The position numbers and the translations under genes are program-made. From positions 1 through 64,000 of the forward strand of contig NZ_BAAALT010000020.1 of assembly GCF_039528515.1 (NCBI RefSeq): 64,000 bases of DNA, in the 5' to 3' direction. The notes below the pieces were generated by a model that was not told the DNA's origin, did not search any database, and saw nothing but the letters and a program-made list of their open reading frames with translations. Position 1 is the stretch's first letter; each line of letters begins with the position of its first letter. This document shows positions 33,580 to 42,047 of the stretch, in pieces. This DNA comes from Luedemannella flava (GTDB taxonomy: Bacteria > Actinomycetota > Actinomycetes > Mycobacteriales > Micromonosporaceae).

Positions 33580-34592
33580 GGCAGCCGCACCTCCACCCGC
33601 GCGCCGTCGGCCCGCAGCGAGGCGTCGACCGCCTCCAGCGCCGCCACCACCCGGGCGCCGTTCCAGCCGTCCACGACCGGCTGCTCGCCGGTGCGTACGC
33701 AGTCGAGGAAGTGGCTCACCAGCGCGTTGAGCGGTTCCACCGTGGGCAGCGCGGGGGCGTGCATGCCGTTGCTGCGCATCCGGTAGCGCCAGGCGCCGAA
33801 CGGGTCGGCCTCCATCCGGTCCACGCCCTTGTCGTAGATGCGCAGGCTGGCGTCGGGGTCGAGGTCGTCGTAGACGAGCATGCGCTGGCTACCCACGAGC
33901 GTCGTGCGCCGGGTCTTCGACGGGTCGAGCCAGCTGACGTGCATGTGGGCCAGCACCCCTCCGGGGTACCCGGCGGTGACGAACATGACGTCCTCGACAT
34001 CGTCGTTGAGGTACCGCGCGCCCCGGGCGGACACCCATTCAGGGGTACTCCCGACGAGGTAGTTCGCGATCGACACGTCGTGCGGTCCGATGGACCAGAA
34101 CGCGTTGATGTCGTGTTGCACCCGGCCGAGGTTGAGCCGCTGGCCGTGGAGGTAGAGCAGGTCCCCCGCCTCGCCGCTGAGCAGGTACTCCCGCATCCAC
34201 CGGATCGCCGGGACGAACTCGAAGGTGTGGCCGACCATGAGCACGAGCCCCAGCTTGTCGGCCCGCTCGGCCAGCCCCGCGGCGTCGACCGCGCTGAGGG
34301 CCAGGGGTTTCTCGACCAGGACGTGCTTGCCGGCGTCGAGCGCCCGGCGGGCGAGCGGGGCGTGGGTGGCCGCGGGGGTCGCGATGACGAGGGCGTGCAC
34401 CTCAGGATCGTCGAGCGCCTCGTCGAGGTGTTCCACGACCCGCACGTACGGGTGCAGTCGGGCCGCCTCGGCCCGGCGGGACTCGGAGGTCTCGACGATG
34501 TACCGGAAGGACCGGCCGGCCAGGGTGCTGAGGTTCCGCGCGTGATTAGGCCCCCAGTACCCGAAACCGACCTGTGCGACGCCGACGCTCAT
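33561..34592 (-). CDS. Gfo/Idh/MocA-family oxidoreductase (WbpB-like)
   Basis: A 343-residue NAD-dependent oxidoreductase with an N-terminal Rossmann VGFGYWGPNHARNL, the catalytic-loop VEKPLALSA (EKP motif) and LMVGHTFEFVPAIRWMRE. In WbpB it oxidises the 3-hydroxyl of UDP-GlcNAcA. First gene of a four-gene operon (oxidoreductase, acetyltransferase, aminotransferase, O-acyltransferase) with 19-, 20- and 4-base overlaps. The WbpA-like 6-dehydrogenase is not in the window. ATG 34592 has GGAG eight bases upstream. Confidence 0.85.
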   Translation of the reverse strand: MSVGVAQVGFGYWGPNHARNLSTLAGRSFRYIVETSESRRAEAARLHPYVRVVEHLDEALDDPEVHALVIATPAATHAPLARRALDAGKHVLVEKPLALSAVDAAGLAERADKLGLVLMVGHTFEFVPAIRWMREYLLSGEAGDLLYLHGQRLNLGRVQHDINAFWSIGPHDVSIANYLVGSTPEWVSARGARYLNDDVEDVMFVTAGYPGGVLAHMHVSWLDPSKTRRTTLVGSQRMLVYDDLDPDASLRIYDKGVDRMEADPFGAWRYRMRSNGMHAPALPTVEPLNALVSHFLDCVRTGEQPVVDGWNGARVVAALEAVDASLRADGARVEVRLPWSMRD

Positions 34593-34678
34593 GGGGCATC
34601 TCCAAGATCAAAGTGTGGGTGGTTTCCATATATAACGGATTAAACCCTGCTAGGAGACACGCGTAGGATGGTGCACTT

Positions 34679-34700
34679 TTAGACGGATCATCCGGTCTAA
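34679..34700. promoter_or_regulatory. Inverted repeat in the divergent promoter region
   Basis: TTAGAC and GTCTAA bracket GGATCATCC, itself a mini hairpin, in the 152-base gap between the divergent WbpB-like and GT4 genes. A second AT-rich patch with TATATAAC near 34629 may be the minus-strand promoter. The repeat may bind a regulator of the island. Confidence 0.35.
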
Positions 34701-34744
34701 TGTTTCTCGACCTGCCCCTACCGAGCATCGAGGAGATCGCTTTC

Positions 34745-36364
34745 ATGCAATCAGCTGGGACGAGCGGTCCGGCCGCCCGCGGTCGAATCGTCATGATCGT
34801 CGACACCCTGGTTCATGGCGACTCCCGCGTGCAGAAGACGGCGTACTCGGCGGCCGAGGCCGGCTGGGACGTGACCCTGCTGGGACGTGCCCCGAACGAA
34901 CAGCCGCAGACCTTCGAACTCGGCCGGGCCAGGGTCGAGCTGCTGGCGGTGTCCAACGCCCTGGCCCGGCGCACCCGGGGATACCGGCGCCGGCTCACCC
35001 GGCCGCTCGCGTACCCGCAGACGGGCATCGTGACGCTGCGCCAGCAGCAGATGTGGGCCTGGCGCGCGCAACGGGACGAGCGCGTGGTGCGGCTCGACCT
35101 GGCCGTCGCGGCGGGCACCGCCCGGGCGGTCGGGGCACGCCGGCTGGCGCAGCGCGCCGAACTGCTCCTGATCCGGATGGCGCACCGTTGGGTGGCGATC
35201 CGCAGCCGCCAACTGCGCGCCACCCGCGCCGCCAACGACGCCGGACAGGACCTGCGCGACCGCGCCCGGCTGTGGTTCTGGCGGGCGGTGGGCGGCGCGG
35301 GCTACTGGCGACGGGTCGACCCCCACCTGTGGGCGTACGAGATAGCGTTCGCCCAGCGCATCGACGAACTGCGGCCCGACATCATCCACGCCAACGACTT
35401 CCGGATGCTCGGCGTCGGTGCGCGCGCCGCGTTGCGGGCCCGGGCCAAGGGCCGCCCGGTCAAGCTGGTCTGGGACGCCCACGAGTACCTTCCCGGCATC
35501 CGGCCCTGGCGTTCCTACATCGGCTGGATGGAAGCCAACTGCGCCCAGGAACGGGAGTACGCGCCCGTCGCCGACGCCGTGGTGACCGTTTCCGATGATC
35601 TCGCGGACCTGCTGCGCCAACGACACGGGCTGCGTGCCAGGCCCGCGGTGGTGCACAACACGCCGGAGATGCGGCGCATCTCGATCGCGGACGACACGCC
35701 CACGCCCAACCTGCGCGCGGTGTGCGGCGTCGGCACGGACACGCCGCTGCTGGTGTACAGCGGGGTGGCGGCGTCGCACCGGGGCATGGACCTGATGGTC
35801 GACGGACTGCCCGCCCTGCCCGACGTCCACGTCGCCTTCGTCGTACCCCGCCCCGACCAGCCCTACGTGCGGCAACTGGTTGATCGTGCCGCGGAGCTCG
35901 GCGTGGCCGACCGCCTGCACGTCGTGCCCATGGTCTCCCCGTGGCACGTGGTGGAGTTCCTGTCCTCGGCTGACGTCGGGGTGAGCCCGATCCACCGCTG
36001 GCCCAACTACGAGATCGCGCTGTCCACCAAGTTCTACGAGTACTCCCAGGCCCGCCTGCCCATCGTGTCCAGCGACGTGCGGGTGGCCGCGGCGACGATC
36101 CGGGCGACCGGGCAGGGCGAGGTCTTCCGCGCCGAGGATCTCGCCGACTACGTGCGCGCCGTCCGCGCGGTCGTGTCCGACCTGGCCCGCTACCGCGCCG
36201 CCTACGACAAGCCCGGCCTGCTGGCGGGGTGGACGTGGGAGGCGCAGGCCGAGGTCCTCGAACAGGTCTACAGCCGGCTGTGGCCGGCGCCGACGTCGTC
36301 GTACGCCCAGGCCGCGCGGCGGTCGGCGGCGCCGTCGCCGGCCGTCGCCCGAAGCGCCGACTGA
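34745..36364 (+). CDS. GT4-family glycosyltransferase
   Basis: A 539-residue GT-B glycosyltransferase. An N-terminal VMIVDTLVHGDSRVQKTAYSAAEAGWDVTLLG Rossmann, a central helical insertion (Arg-rich, about 90-190), KLVWDAHEYLPG, VVTVSDDLADLL, VVHNTPE and the donor-site LSSADVGVSPIHRWPNYEIALSTKFYEYSQARLPIVSSDV, with the catalytic Glu. ATG 34745 has GAGGAG nine bases upstream; an earlier in-frame ATG at 34700 falls in the inverted repeat. Divergent to the WbpB-like operon. The 3' end overlaps the FkbM gene by 97 bases. Confidence 0.85.
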   Translation: MQSAGTSGPAARGRIVMIVDTLVHGDSRVQKTAYSAAEAGWDVTLLGRAPNEQPQTFELGRARVELLAVSNALARRTRGYRRRLTRPLAYPQTGIVTLRQQQMWAWRAQRDERVVRLDLAVAAGTARAVGARRLAQRAELLLIRMAHRWVAIRSRQLRATRAANDAGQDLRDRARLWFWRAVGGAGYWRRVDPHLWAYEIAFAQRIDELRPDIIHANDFRMLGVGARAALRARAKGRPVKLVWDAHEYLPGIRPWRSYIGWMEANCAQEREYAPVADAVVTVSDDLADLLRQRHGLRARPAVVHNTPEMRRISIADDTPTPNLRAVCGVGTDTPLLVYSGVAASHRGMDLMVDGLPALPDVHVAFVVPRPDQPYVRQLVDRAAELGVADRLHVVPMVSPWHVVEFLSSADVGVSPIHRWPNYEIALSTKFYEYSQARLPIVSSDVRVAAATIRATGQGEVFRAEDLADYVRAVRAVVSDLARYRAAYDKPGLLAGWTWEAQAEVLEQVYSRLWPAPTSSYAQAARRSAAPSPAVARSAD

Positions 36365-37872
36365 AGCTCGGCCGCGCGTGCCACCGTGCAGTCCGCCAGG
36401 GCCGCGGTGTGCCGGCGCAGCCGGGCCCAGAACGCCGCGTCGGGCTCGACCGGGGCGAACAGCCACATGAGGTGCCGGTAGCTCGGGTCACCGGCGATGA
36501 CCTGCTTCTCCTGGTACGGCACGGCGTCGGTGATGTGGTACCAGCGGTAGCCGTGCGGCGCGAGGACCCTGGTCAGCCGCTCCTCGACCCGGCCGCGCAG
36601 CACCTCGCAGAGGATCCACGGCCGGTGCCGGGCGATGGTCCGCTCGGCTCCCGCGAGCACGTCGGGCTCGGTGGTCTCGGTGTCGACCTTCAGCACGGCC
36701 GGTACGAGCCCGGTCCGCTCCACGTACGAGTCGAGTGTCTCCACCGTGACCCGCAACTGCTCCGAGGACGCGCGGAAGCCCTCGGCCAGCGAGTTCGAGC
36801 TGTCCGTGGAGTCGGACAGGTAGAACGTCGCGTGCCCGTTCCGGGCGCCCAGCGCCAACGGCTCGACGACGAAGCCGAGCCCGTTGTCCGCCGCGAACCG
36901 GCGGGCCGCGTCGACCAGTGCGGGCGTCGGCTCGAACGCGCGCACCGCGCGGGTGGACAGGGTGCTGGCCACCGCCGCGTACAGCCCGATGTTGGCGCCC
37001 ACGTCGTACACGGCGCCGGGGCCGGCCACGTCCAGGATGGCCAGGAAGCACGCGAGCGCGTCCGGCTCGTACCCGGCGATGCCGTTCTCGCCCAGCTCCT
37101 TCGGCACGAACATGTGCTCGGGTGCGGACAGCACCAGGAGCCGCCAGGCCCCCGCGGTGGCGGAGTGGTCGGGCAGCGCCAGGCGCACGACCCGGGTCGC
37201 CGGGTTGACCGACCGTTTGGCGGCCTTGTGGGGCAGGGCCCTGTGCGGAAGGGCCTTGCGGGCTGCGGGCGGGCGCGCCGGGACCAGGTGCTTGTACGGC
37301 GCCCAGTCACGGTCGGTGGTCGGCAACGCCGCGGGATATCTGCGGGCCAGGCGCGCCGCCAGTGGGATGCTGGCGAGGTCGAGCGCCACGATGCGCTCGA
37401 GCTCGGGCAGGTCCACGGCGCGCAACGCGGCCTCGACCCGCCGGCCCACCAGCCAGGGCCGGACCAGCCGGTACACACGCCGGAACAACCGACGGTCGAC
37501 GAAGCGCGACACGTCGCGCTGCCGACGGCGTACCGACGCCGCGCGGTCCCCGAGGCGACCCGACAGCCGCCGGGCCACCCGGACCAGCCGGCTCAGCACG
37601 GCGCCCGGCAGCCGGAACACGACCAGGCGCTCGAGGCGCAGCAGGAACAGGCCGTCCTCGGCCTGCCGCACGACATGGACCGTCAGTCCCGGGTTGGCGC
37701 ACAGCTCCGCCCAGGGCGCCGGGTCGAGCACGACGAGATGGACCGGGACGCCGCGCTCGGCCAGGAAACGCGTATAGCTCTCCACCGATGGCGTGGGCCG
37801 GGAACCGAGCCACAGCAGCGCCACCGCGCCGGGGCCGGGTGACTGTCGCCGCACCGTACCGACCTCACTCAT
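36268..37872 (-). CDS. FkbM-family methyltransferase with a GT-like N-terminal region
   Basis: A 534-residue protein. The C-terminal half is an FkbM-type SAM methyltransferase (VYDVGANIGLYAAVASTL with motif I, VEPLALGARNGHATFYLSDSTDSSNSLAEG, VLKVDTETTEPDVLAGAE). The N-terminal 200 residues resemble a degenerate glycosyltransferase start (VALLWLGSRPTPSVESYTRFLAERGVPVHLVVLDP) followed by an Arg-rich stretch. It probably O-methylates a glycan. ATG 37872 has AAGGAG eight bases before it. Its last 97 bases run into the end of the convergent GT4 gene, an unusually long overlap. Confidence 0.78.
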   Translation of the reverse strand: MSEVGTVRRQSPGPGAVALLWLGSRPTPSVESYTRFLAERGVPVHLVVLDPAPWAELCANPGLTVHVVRQAEDGLFLLRLERLVVFRLPGAVLSRLVRVARRLSGRLGDRAASVRRRQRDVSRFVDRRLFRRVYRLVRPWLVGRRVEAALRAVDLPELERIVALDLASIPLAARLARRYPAALPTTDRDWAPYKHLVPARPPAARKALPHRALPHKAAKRSVNPATRVVRLALPDHSATAGAWRLLVLSAPEHMFVPKELGENGIAGYEPDALACFLAILDVAGPGAVYDVGANIGLYAAVASTLSTRAVRAFEPTPALVDAARRFAADNGLGFVVEPLALGARNGHATFYLSDSTDSSNSLAEGFRASSEQLRVTVETLDSYVERTGLVPAVLKVDTETTEPDVLAGAERTIARHRPWILCEVLRGRVEERLTRVLAPHGYRWYHITDAVPYQEKQVIAGDPSYRHLMWLFAPVEPDAAFWARLRRHTAALADCTVARAAELQSALRATAGDGAADRRAAWAYDDVGAGHSRL

Positions 37873-37914
37873 CGACGCTCCTTGCTGCCCATGGGCACTG
37901 CTCATCGGCGCCGT

Positions 37915-39237
37915 CTACCGACGCGCCAGGGAGCGCAGGGTGCGCTCCAGCGGCGCGAGCGTCACGGGCCGCGCGTACCGCTCGGCGTGGCGCTGCGCGC
38001 GGGCCTGCTGCTGCGGCGTCAGCTCGCGGGCGGCCAAGCCGGCCGCCACCATCGCGTCCGCGATGGTGGCGACGTCCAGGCCGTTCGGGTTGAACCAGAG
38101 CGGGTACCCGTCGAGCACGTCGGCCGCGGCGATGCCGGGCGCGTGCACCGACACGATGGGCCGGCCGGTGGCCATGTACTCGAAGATCTTTCCCGAGGTG
38201 ACGAACCGGCCGCCGGCGGCCATGAACACCAGCACATCGAGGTCCGCGTACACATCCGCGACCGCGGTCTTGCTGACCGGCTCGTGGTAGTGCAGCGCGT
38301 CCCTGGTGCTGGCCTCCTCCAGGCCGAGACGCTCGCGCAGCTGTGCCGGGCTCTTGCGGAAGAAGCCGAGGTACCCGTGGACGTGCAGCTGCGCATCGGT
38401 CAGCTCGGGATGCCCACGGGCCTGGCCGAACGCGTCGAGCAGCTCCGCGACCGGCTGCACGCCGGTGACCGTGCCCAGGAAGCCGAACCGCAGCGGCCGG
38501 TCGGCCTCGCGCGCACCGGTCGGCACGGGCGCCGGGAACAGGTCGGGGTCCCAGCCGTTGAGCACCACCGTCATCCGGTCGGCGAAGGCGGGGTAGCGCT
38601 GGGCGTGCCAGGCGCGCTGGGGTTCGTTGACGAACACGACCGCGGACGCCCGGCTGAGCACCCGCGGCTCCCAGCGCCACGCGCCGTGCCCGGGCGGGAA
38701 CGCCGGACCGTCCGTGAACTGGTTCAGCGTCCACGCGTCGCGGTAGTCCAGCACATATGGCACGCCGGTGAGGCGGTTGAACAGCCAGGCCACGGCGAAC
38801 GAGACGAACGGGTTCCCGGTGGCCACCACCACGTCGAAGCGCCGTCGGGCGTGCTGGCGCAGCGCGCGGGCCAGGGCGTTCAGCCCCCACGACGCGTACT
38901 GCTCGGGGAAGAACCGGGTGTGCAGGAACTCGTACGCCGACTTGGCCAGCTCCGGCGCGACCCGGCGCAGCCGGCCGAAGCGACGGATGTCGGTCTCCCA
39001 CCGGAAATGGTTGAGGCCCGGCCGGTACACCCGCACGCACGGGTCGACGGTCTCCATCAGGTCGTCGTCGACCGACCCGATGGCGCCCTCCAGGAAGCTC
39101 ATCGGCGCTGCGTACGCGGTCACCTCCCAGCCCGCCTCGGCCAGGAAGTTCGCGGTGGCCCGGGCCCGGTAGATGCCGCTGGCCCGCGACGGCGGAAAGT
39201 AGAAGCTCAGGTAGAGCACCCTCGGCGCCCGGCTCAT
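37915..39237 (-). CDS. GT4-like glycosyltransferase
   Basis: A 440-residue GT-B protein starting PRVLYLSFYFPPSRASGIYRARATANFL. It carries DVVVATGNPFVSFAVAWLF, VPYVLDYRDAWTLNQF, RFGFLGTVTGVQPVAELLDAF, and the donor-site DLDVLVFMAAGGRFVTSGKIFEYMATGRPIVSVH with the conserved EYMA Glu. The ATG overlaps the previous gene's stop (ATGA), so it is translationally coupled as third member of the GT4-unknown-GT4 set. Soluble. Confidence 0.86.
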   Translation of the reverse strand: MSRAPRVLYLSFYFPPSRASGIYRARATANFLAEAGWEVTAYAAPMSFLEGAIGSVDDDLMETVDPCVRVYRPGLNHFRWETDIRRFGRLRRVAPELAKSAYEFLHTRFFPEQYASWGLNALARALRQHARRRFDVVVATGNPFVSFAVAWLFNRLTGVPYVLDYRDAWTLNQFTDGPAFPPGHGAWRWEPRVLSRASAVVFVNEPQRAWHAQRYPAFADRMTVVLNGWDPDLFPAPVPTGAREADRPLRFGFLGTVTGVQPVAELLDAFGQARGHPELTDAQLHVHGYLGFFRKSPAQLRERLGLEEASTRDALHYHEPVSKTAVADVYADLDVLVFMAAGGRFVTSGKIFEYMATGRPIVSVHAPGIAAADVLDGYPLWFNPNGLDVATIADAMVAAGLAARELTPQQQARAQRHAERYARPVTLAPLERTLRSLARR

Positions 39238-39803
39238 CGCGCCGCCCCGGCTCCGACCGCGCCGGCCGCCTCGGCGTCGGTGAGACGGAAGGTGAGCGGC
39301 GCGGCGCCGAACGCGTACGGATCGGCCCGCCTGATCGCCGCCACATCGATGACCGAGCGCGGATCGCTGACCACCACCGCGTCGTAGGCCGCACCCCGCA
39401 GCACCGCGCGGGATATCAGCCGCGCGCGCACGCGCCGGGTGAGCGCGCGGTAGACCGGCATGAACAGGCCGCGGTGTAGCCGGGTCGCGAAAAGCCGCAG
39501 GTACGCCCGGTGCAGCCGGGTCACCGGCCGCATCAGCGCGCCCCGTCCGAGCACCCGCACGACGAACGCCGGCGCCGCGAACACCAGCAACTGCTCCCAC
39601 GCGCGGGCCCAGTGCCGCAGCTCCAACGCCGTGGTCTCGACGATCTCCACGCCGTCGGGGAGGGCGCTGCTCTTCCACGCGCCGAGGTGATCGACGATCA
39701 CGGTCGCCCGTCCGCCGGCCGCGAGCACCTCGGCCGACTCGATGCTGACGGCGCGCCGCCGCGAGCCGCCCGTAGCCACGAAGAGCACGCTGCGCCGCGT
39801 CAT
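39234..39803 (-). CDS. Conserved ~190-residue island protein of unknown function, copy 1
   Basis: A 189-residue protein with no recognised family. Its start VLFVATGG resembles the first strand and loop of a GT-B fold. A paralog lies at 44634, sharing VLFVATGG.R, the GG.A.V..DH..AW block, VVET..LE.RHW, a PVYRAL.R..RARLI.R.VL segment, and DAVVVSDP. It may be a partial GT-B N-terminal domain or a partner subunit. The ATG overlaps the upstream GT4 stop (ATGA) and its stop overlaps the next GT, so all three are coupled. Confidence 0.7.
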   Translation of the reverse strand: MTRRSVLFVATGGSRRRAVSIESAEVLAAGGRATVIVDHLGAWKSSALPDGVEIVETTALELRHWARAWEQLLVFAAPAFVVRVLGRGALMRPVTRLHRAYLRLFATRLHRGLFMPVYRALTRRVRARLISRAVLRGAAYDAVVVSDPRSVIDVAAIRRADPYAFGAAPLTFRLTDAEAAGAVGAGAAR

Positions 39804-41008
39804 GACACCGCCACCGGCGCGGGCGCCCCGTGCCAGGCCCGCAGGTGGGCCTCGGCGACCGCCGGGTACCCGTACCGCTCGGCGAGCTGGCGGGCGCCCT
39901 CCGCCAGGTCCAGGCCGTCAGGCCAGCGCCCGCGCAGCCGCCAGTAACCCTCGACCAGACCGTCCACGCCCGCGGACACGTCGACCAGCTCCCCCACGGC
40001 CGACTCGATGCCGGCGAGGGTCTCCTGAGGACCACCGGAGCGGGTGGCCAGCACCGGCATGCCGGCCGCGACGGCCTCCACCAGGGTCATCCCGAACGTC
40101 TCCAGCCGGCTCGGGTGCACCAGCAGGTCGTGCGAGCGCAGCAGGTCGAGCGCCGTCGCCGGCGGCACGGCCCCGAGCCACTCGACGGCGTCGGCGACGC
40201 CGAGCTCCTTCGCCTGTGTGACCAACGACCGGTACAGCGCTCCGGTGCCGGCGATGGTCAGGGTGAGGCTGTCGTCGCGGGCTCGACAGCGGGCGAAGGC
40301 CGCGATGAGGGCGGCCACGTTCTTGCGCTCGATCAGGTGCCCCACGAACAGCCACCGCCGCAGCTGACGAACGGGCTCGGGTCGCGGCAGGTCGAAACGG
40401 ATGGCGTTGGGCATGACGGCGATGCGGTCGGCGTGCTGCGGGAAGGCGGCCGCGATCATGCTCCGCGGCACCTCGCCGACCACGAAGAACCGGGTCGCGC
40501 GGCGCAGCACCTCTTCGTACATGACGCGGGCCTGGGGTTCGGCGAGGACCTGGTCGACGAAGGTCGAGTGCTCGGTCACGAACAGCCGGGCATCGGGGCG
40601 CATGTGGCGCAGCGCCGACCATCCACTGTAGATGCCGGTGTGCGCGTGCACGATGCCCGCGTCGATCGGCGCGCCGCCCAGCGCCGCCCGGAGCGCGCGA
40701 TCGTGCCGCGCCCCCAGCTCGGCGAAGCTCAGGCCCGGCCGGATGGGATAGGGCGCGTGCGTGACCGGCACGCCGGCGGCCGTGCGGTGCGTACGTGCCG
40801 CCGCCGGCGCGAGCGCGTGCATGGCACGTTGCGCACGGCGATCGCCACGCGGCGACATCCCGGCCGTCCACAGGTCGGAGTGGTACACGGCGACGCGGTC
40901 GCAGCGCGGCGCCACCGCCTCGACCATGGCTGCCACGAACGCGCCCCGGTAGGGCAACTCGTTGGTCGGGAACCAGGGCGTCACCACGGCGACGTCGGAC
41001 CTGCTCAG
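39800..41008 (-). CDS. GT4-family glycosyltransferase, copy 1 (probable CTG start)
   Basis: A 402-residue GT-B enzyme. DVAVVTPWFPTNELPYRGAFV, GIVHAHTGIYSGW, LFVTEHSTFVDQV, VMPNAIRFDLPRPE, RRWLFVGHLIERKNVAALIAAFARC and the donor-site LLVHPSRLETFGMTLVEAVAAGMPVLATRSGGP with catalytic Glu. The first GTG (40987) would delete the first beta strand and lies 26 bases from the Shine-Dalgarno sequence. A CTG at 41008 sits five bases after GAGGAGG and aligns with the second codon of paralog 45212-46444. It is the likely start. The island's module is GT4-unknown. Confidence 0.8.
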   Translation of the reverse strand: MSRSDVAVVTPWFPTNELPYRGAFVAAMVEAVAPRCDRVAVYHSDLWTAGMSPRGDRRAQRAMHALAPAAARTHRTAAGVPVTHAPYPIRPGLSFAELGARHDRALRAALGGAPIDAGIVHAHTGIYSGWSALRHMRPDARLFVTEHSTFVDQVLAEPQARVMYEEVLRRATRFFVVGEVPRSMIAAAFPQHADRIAVMPNAIRFDLPRPEPVRQLRRWLFVGHLIERKNVAALIAAFARCRARDDSLTLTIAGTGALYRSLVTQAKELGVADAVEWLGAVPPATALDLLRSHDLLVHPSRLETFGMTLVEAVAAGMPVLATRSGGPQETLAGIESAVGELVDVSAGVDGLVEGYWRLRGRWPDGLDLAEGARQLAERYGYPAVAEAHLRAWHGAPAPVAVS

Positions 41009-41117
41009 GTTCGCCTCCTCGATGGCAGTTCGTACGAGATTCTAGGCTTTTATCGCTGTCTGTCGCGTACGCCGGAGCCTGCGTGTCGAGTCGCTCCGGG
41101 AGTGGTGGCCGGGACGG

Positions 41118-41939
41118 TCACCGGCCAGAACCGCGCGGATGGCCGGGTCCGGTTCGGACACGCGGGACCAGCTCACCGGCGTCGGGTCCGGTGACCGCGG
41201 GAAGGTCCGCATGGCGATGCGCCAGACGCACGAACATCAGCTCCCGGAGGACCCGCACGTAGTCGAGGAGACGGACCTTCGATCCGGTCCGGTGGGACCA
41301 GCGCACGGGAACTTCTACGACCGACCAGCTCCACCGCAGGCACAGGTGCAGAACCTCGAAGTCGAAGCCGAACCCGTCGAGCCTCGACTGAGCGAAAACG
41401 GCCCGCGCCGCGGCGCCCTCGAACAGCTTGAAGCCGCACTGGGTGTCGGCGATGCCCGGCACGGCCAGGACGCGAATGAGCCTGTTCCCCAGGCGGCCGG
41501 CGGCCTTGCGCAGCCTGCTCTGGTGAATCTCGATCACAGCCCGCGGCGCCGCCCGCGATCCGATCGCCACGAGATGTCCGTCGGCGAGCGCCTTGGCGAG
41601 CAGCTCGACGTCCTCAATCGGCGTTGCGAGATCAGCATCGCAGACCAGGACCTGCTGCCCCCGCGACGCGAGCACGCCCAGCCGGACCGCGTTCCCCTTG
41701 CCCCGGTGTGCGGATTCGACCACCCGGATCTCAGGATGGGCCGACGCGGCCATGGCCATGATCGCCTGGCTCCCGTCGGCGGAGCCGTCATCCACCAGGA
41801 CAAGCTCCCAGGTCTGACTGCCCTGGCCGAGATAATCACACATCGTGGCCAGCGATGCCCCGAGCCGGAGCTCTTCATTGAACACCGGCACCACCACCGA
41901 CAGGTCGACCCGGTCCCCACTCCACGCCGTGGCAGGCAT
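41118..41939 (-). CDS. GT2-family glycosyltransferase (dolichyl-/polyprenyl-phosphate type)
   Basis: A 273-residue GT-A enzyme: LSVVVPVFNEELRLGASLATM, the LVLVDDGSADGSQAIM motif, VCDADLATPIEDVE with the metal-binding DxD-like acids, and GIADTQCGFKLFEGAAARAVF (QCGFKLF as in ALG5-like polyprenyl-phosphate glucosyltransferases). It likely loads a sugar on a lipid carrier for the GT-C-like membrane protein at 42866-44647. Lacks C-terminal membrane helices. ATG 41939 is preceded by AGGGG at moderate distance. Confidence 0.85.
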   Translation of the reverse strand: MPATAWSGDRVDLSVVVPVFNEELRLGASLATMCDYLGQGSQTWELVLVDDGSADGSQAIMAMAASAHPEIRVVESAHRGKGNAVRLGVLASRGQQVLVCDADLATPIEDVELLAKALADGHLVAIGSRAAPRAVIEIHQSRLRKAAGRLGNRLIRVLAVPGIADTQCGFKLFEGAAARAVFAQSRLDGFGFDFEVLHLCLRWSWSVVEVPVRWSHRTGSKVRLLDYVRVLRELMFVRLAHRHADLPAVTGPDAGELVPRVRTGPGHPRGSGR

Positions 41940-42047
41940 CGTTACATAACCCCTGATTTCTCGAATTTCCCCCCTTAAAGGTCTATAACGAACTCATGAG
42001 CGCCCGGTGTCGTGGTTCGAACGCGTGCCCGGGCCGCCGTGGGCCGG

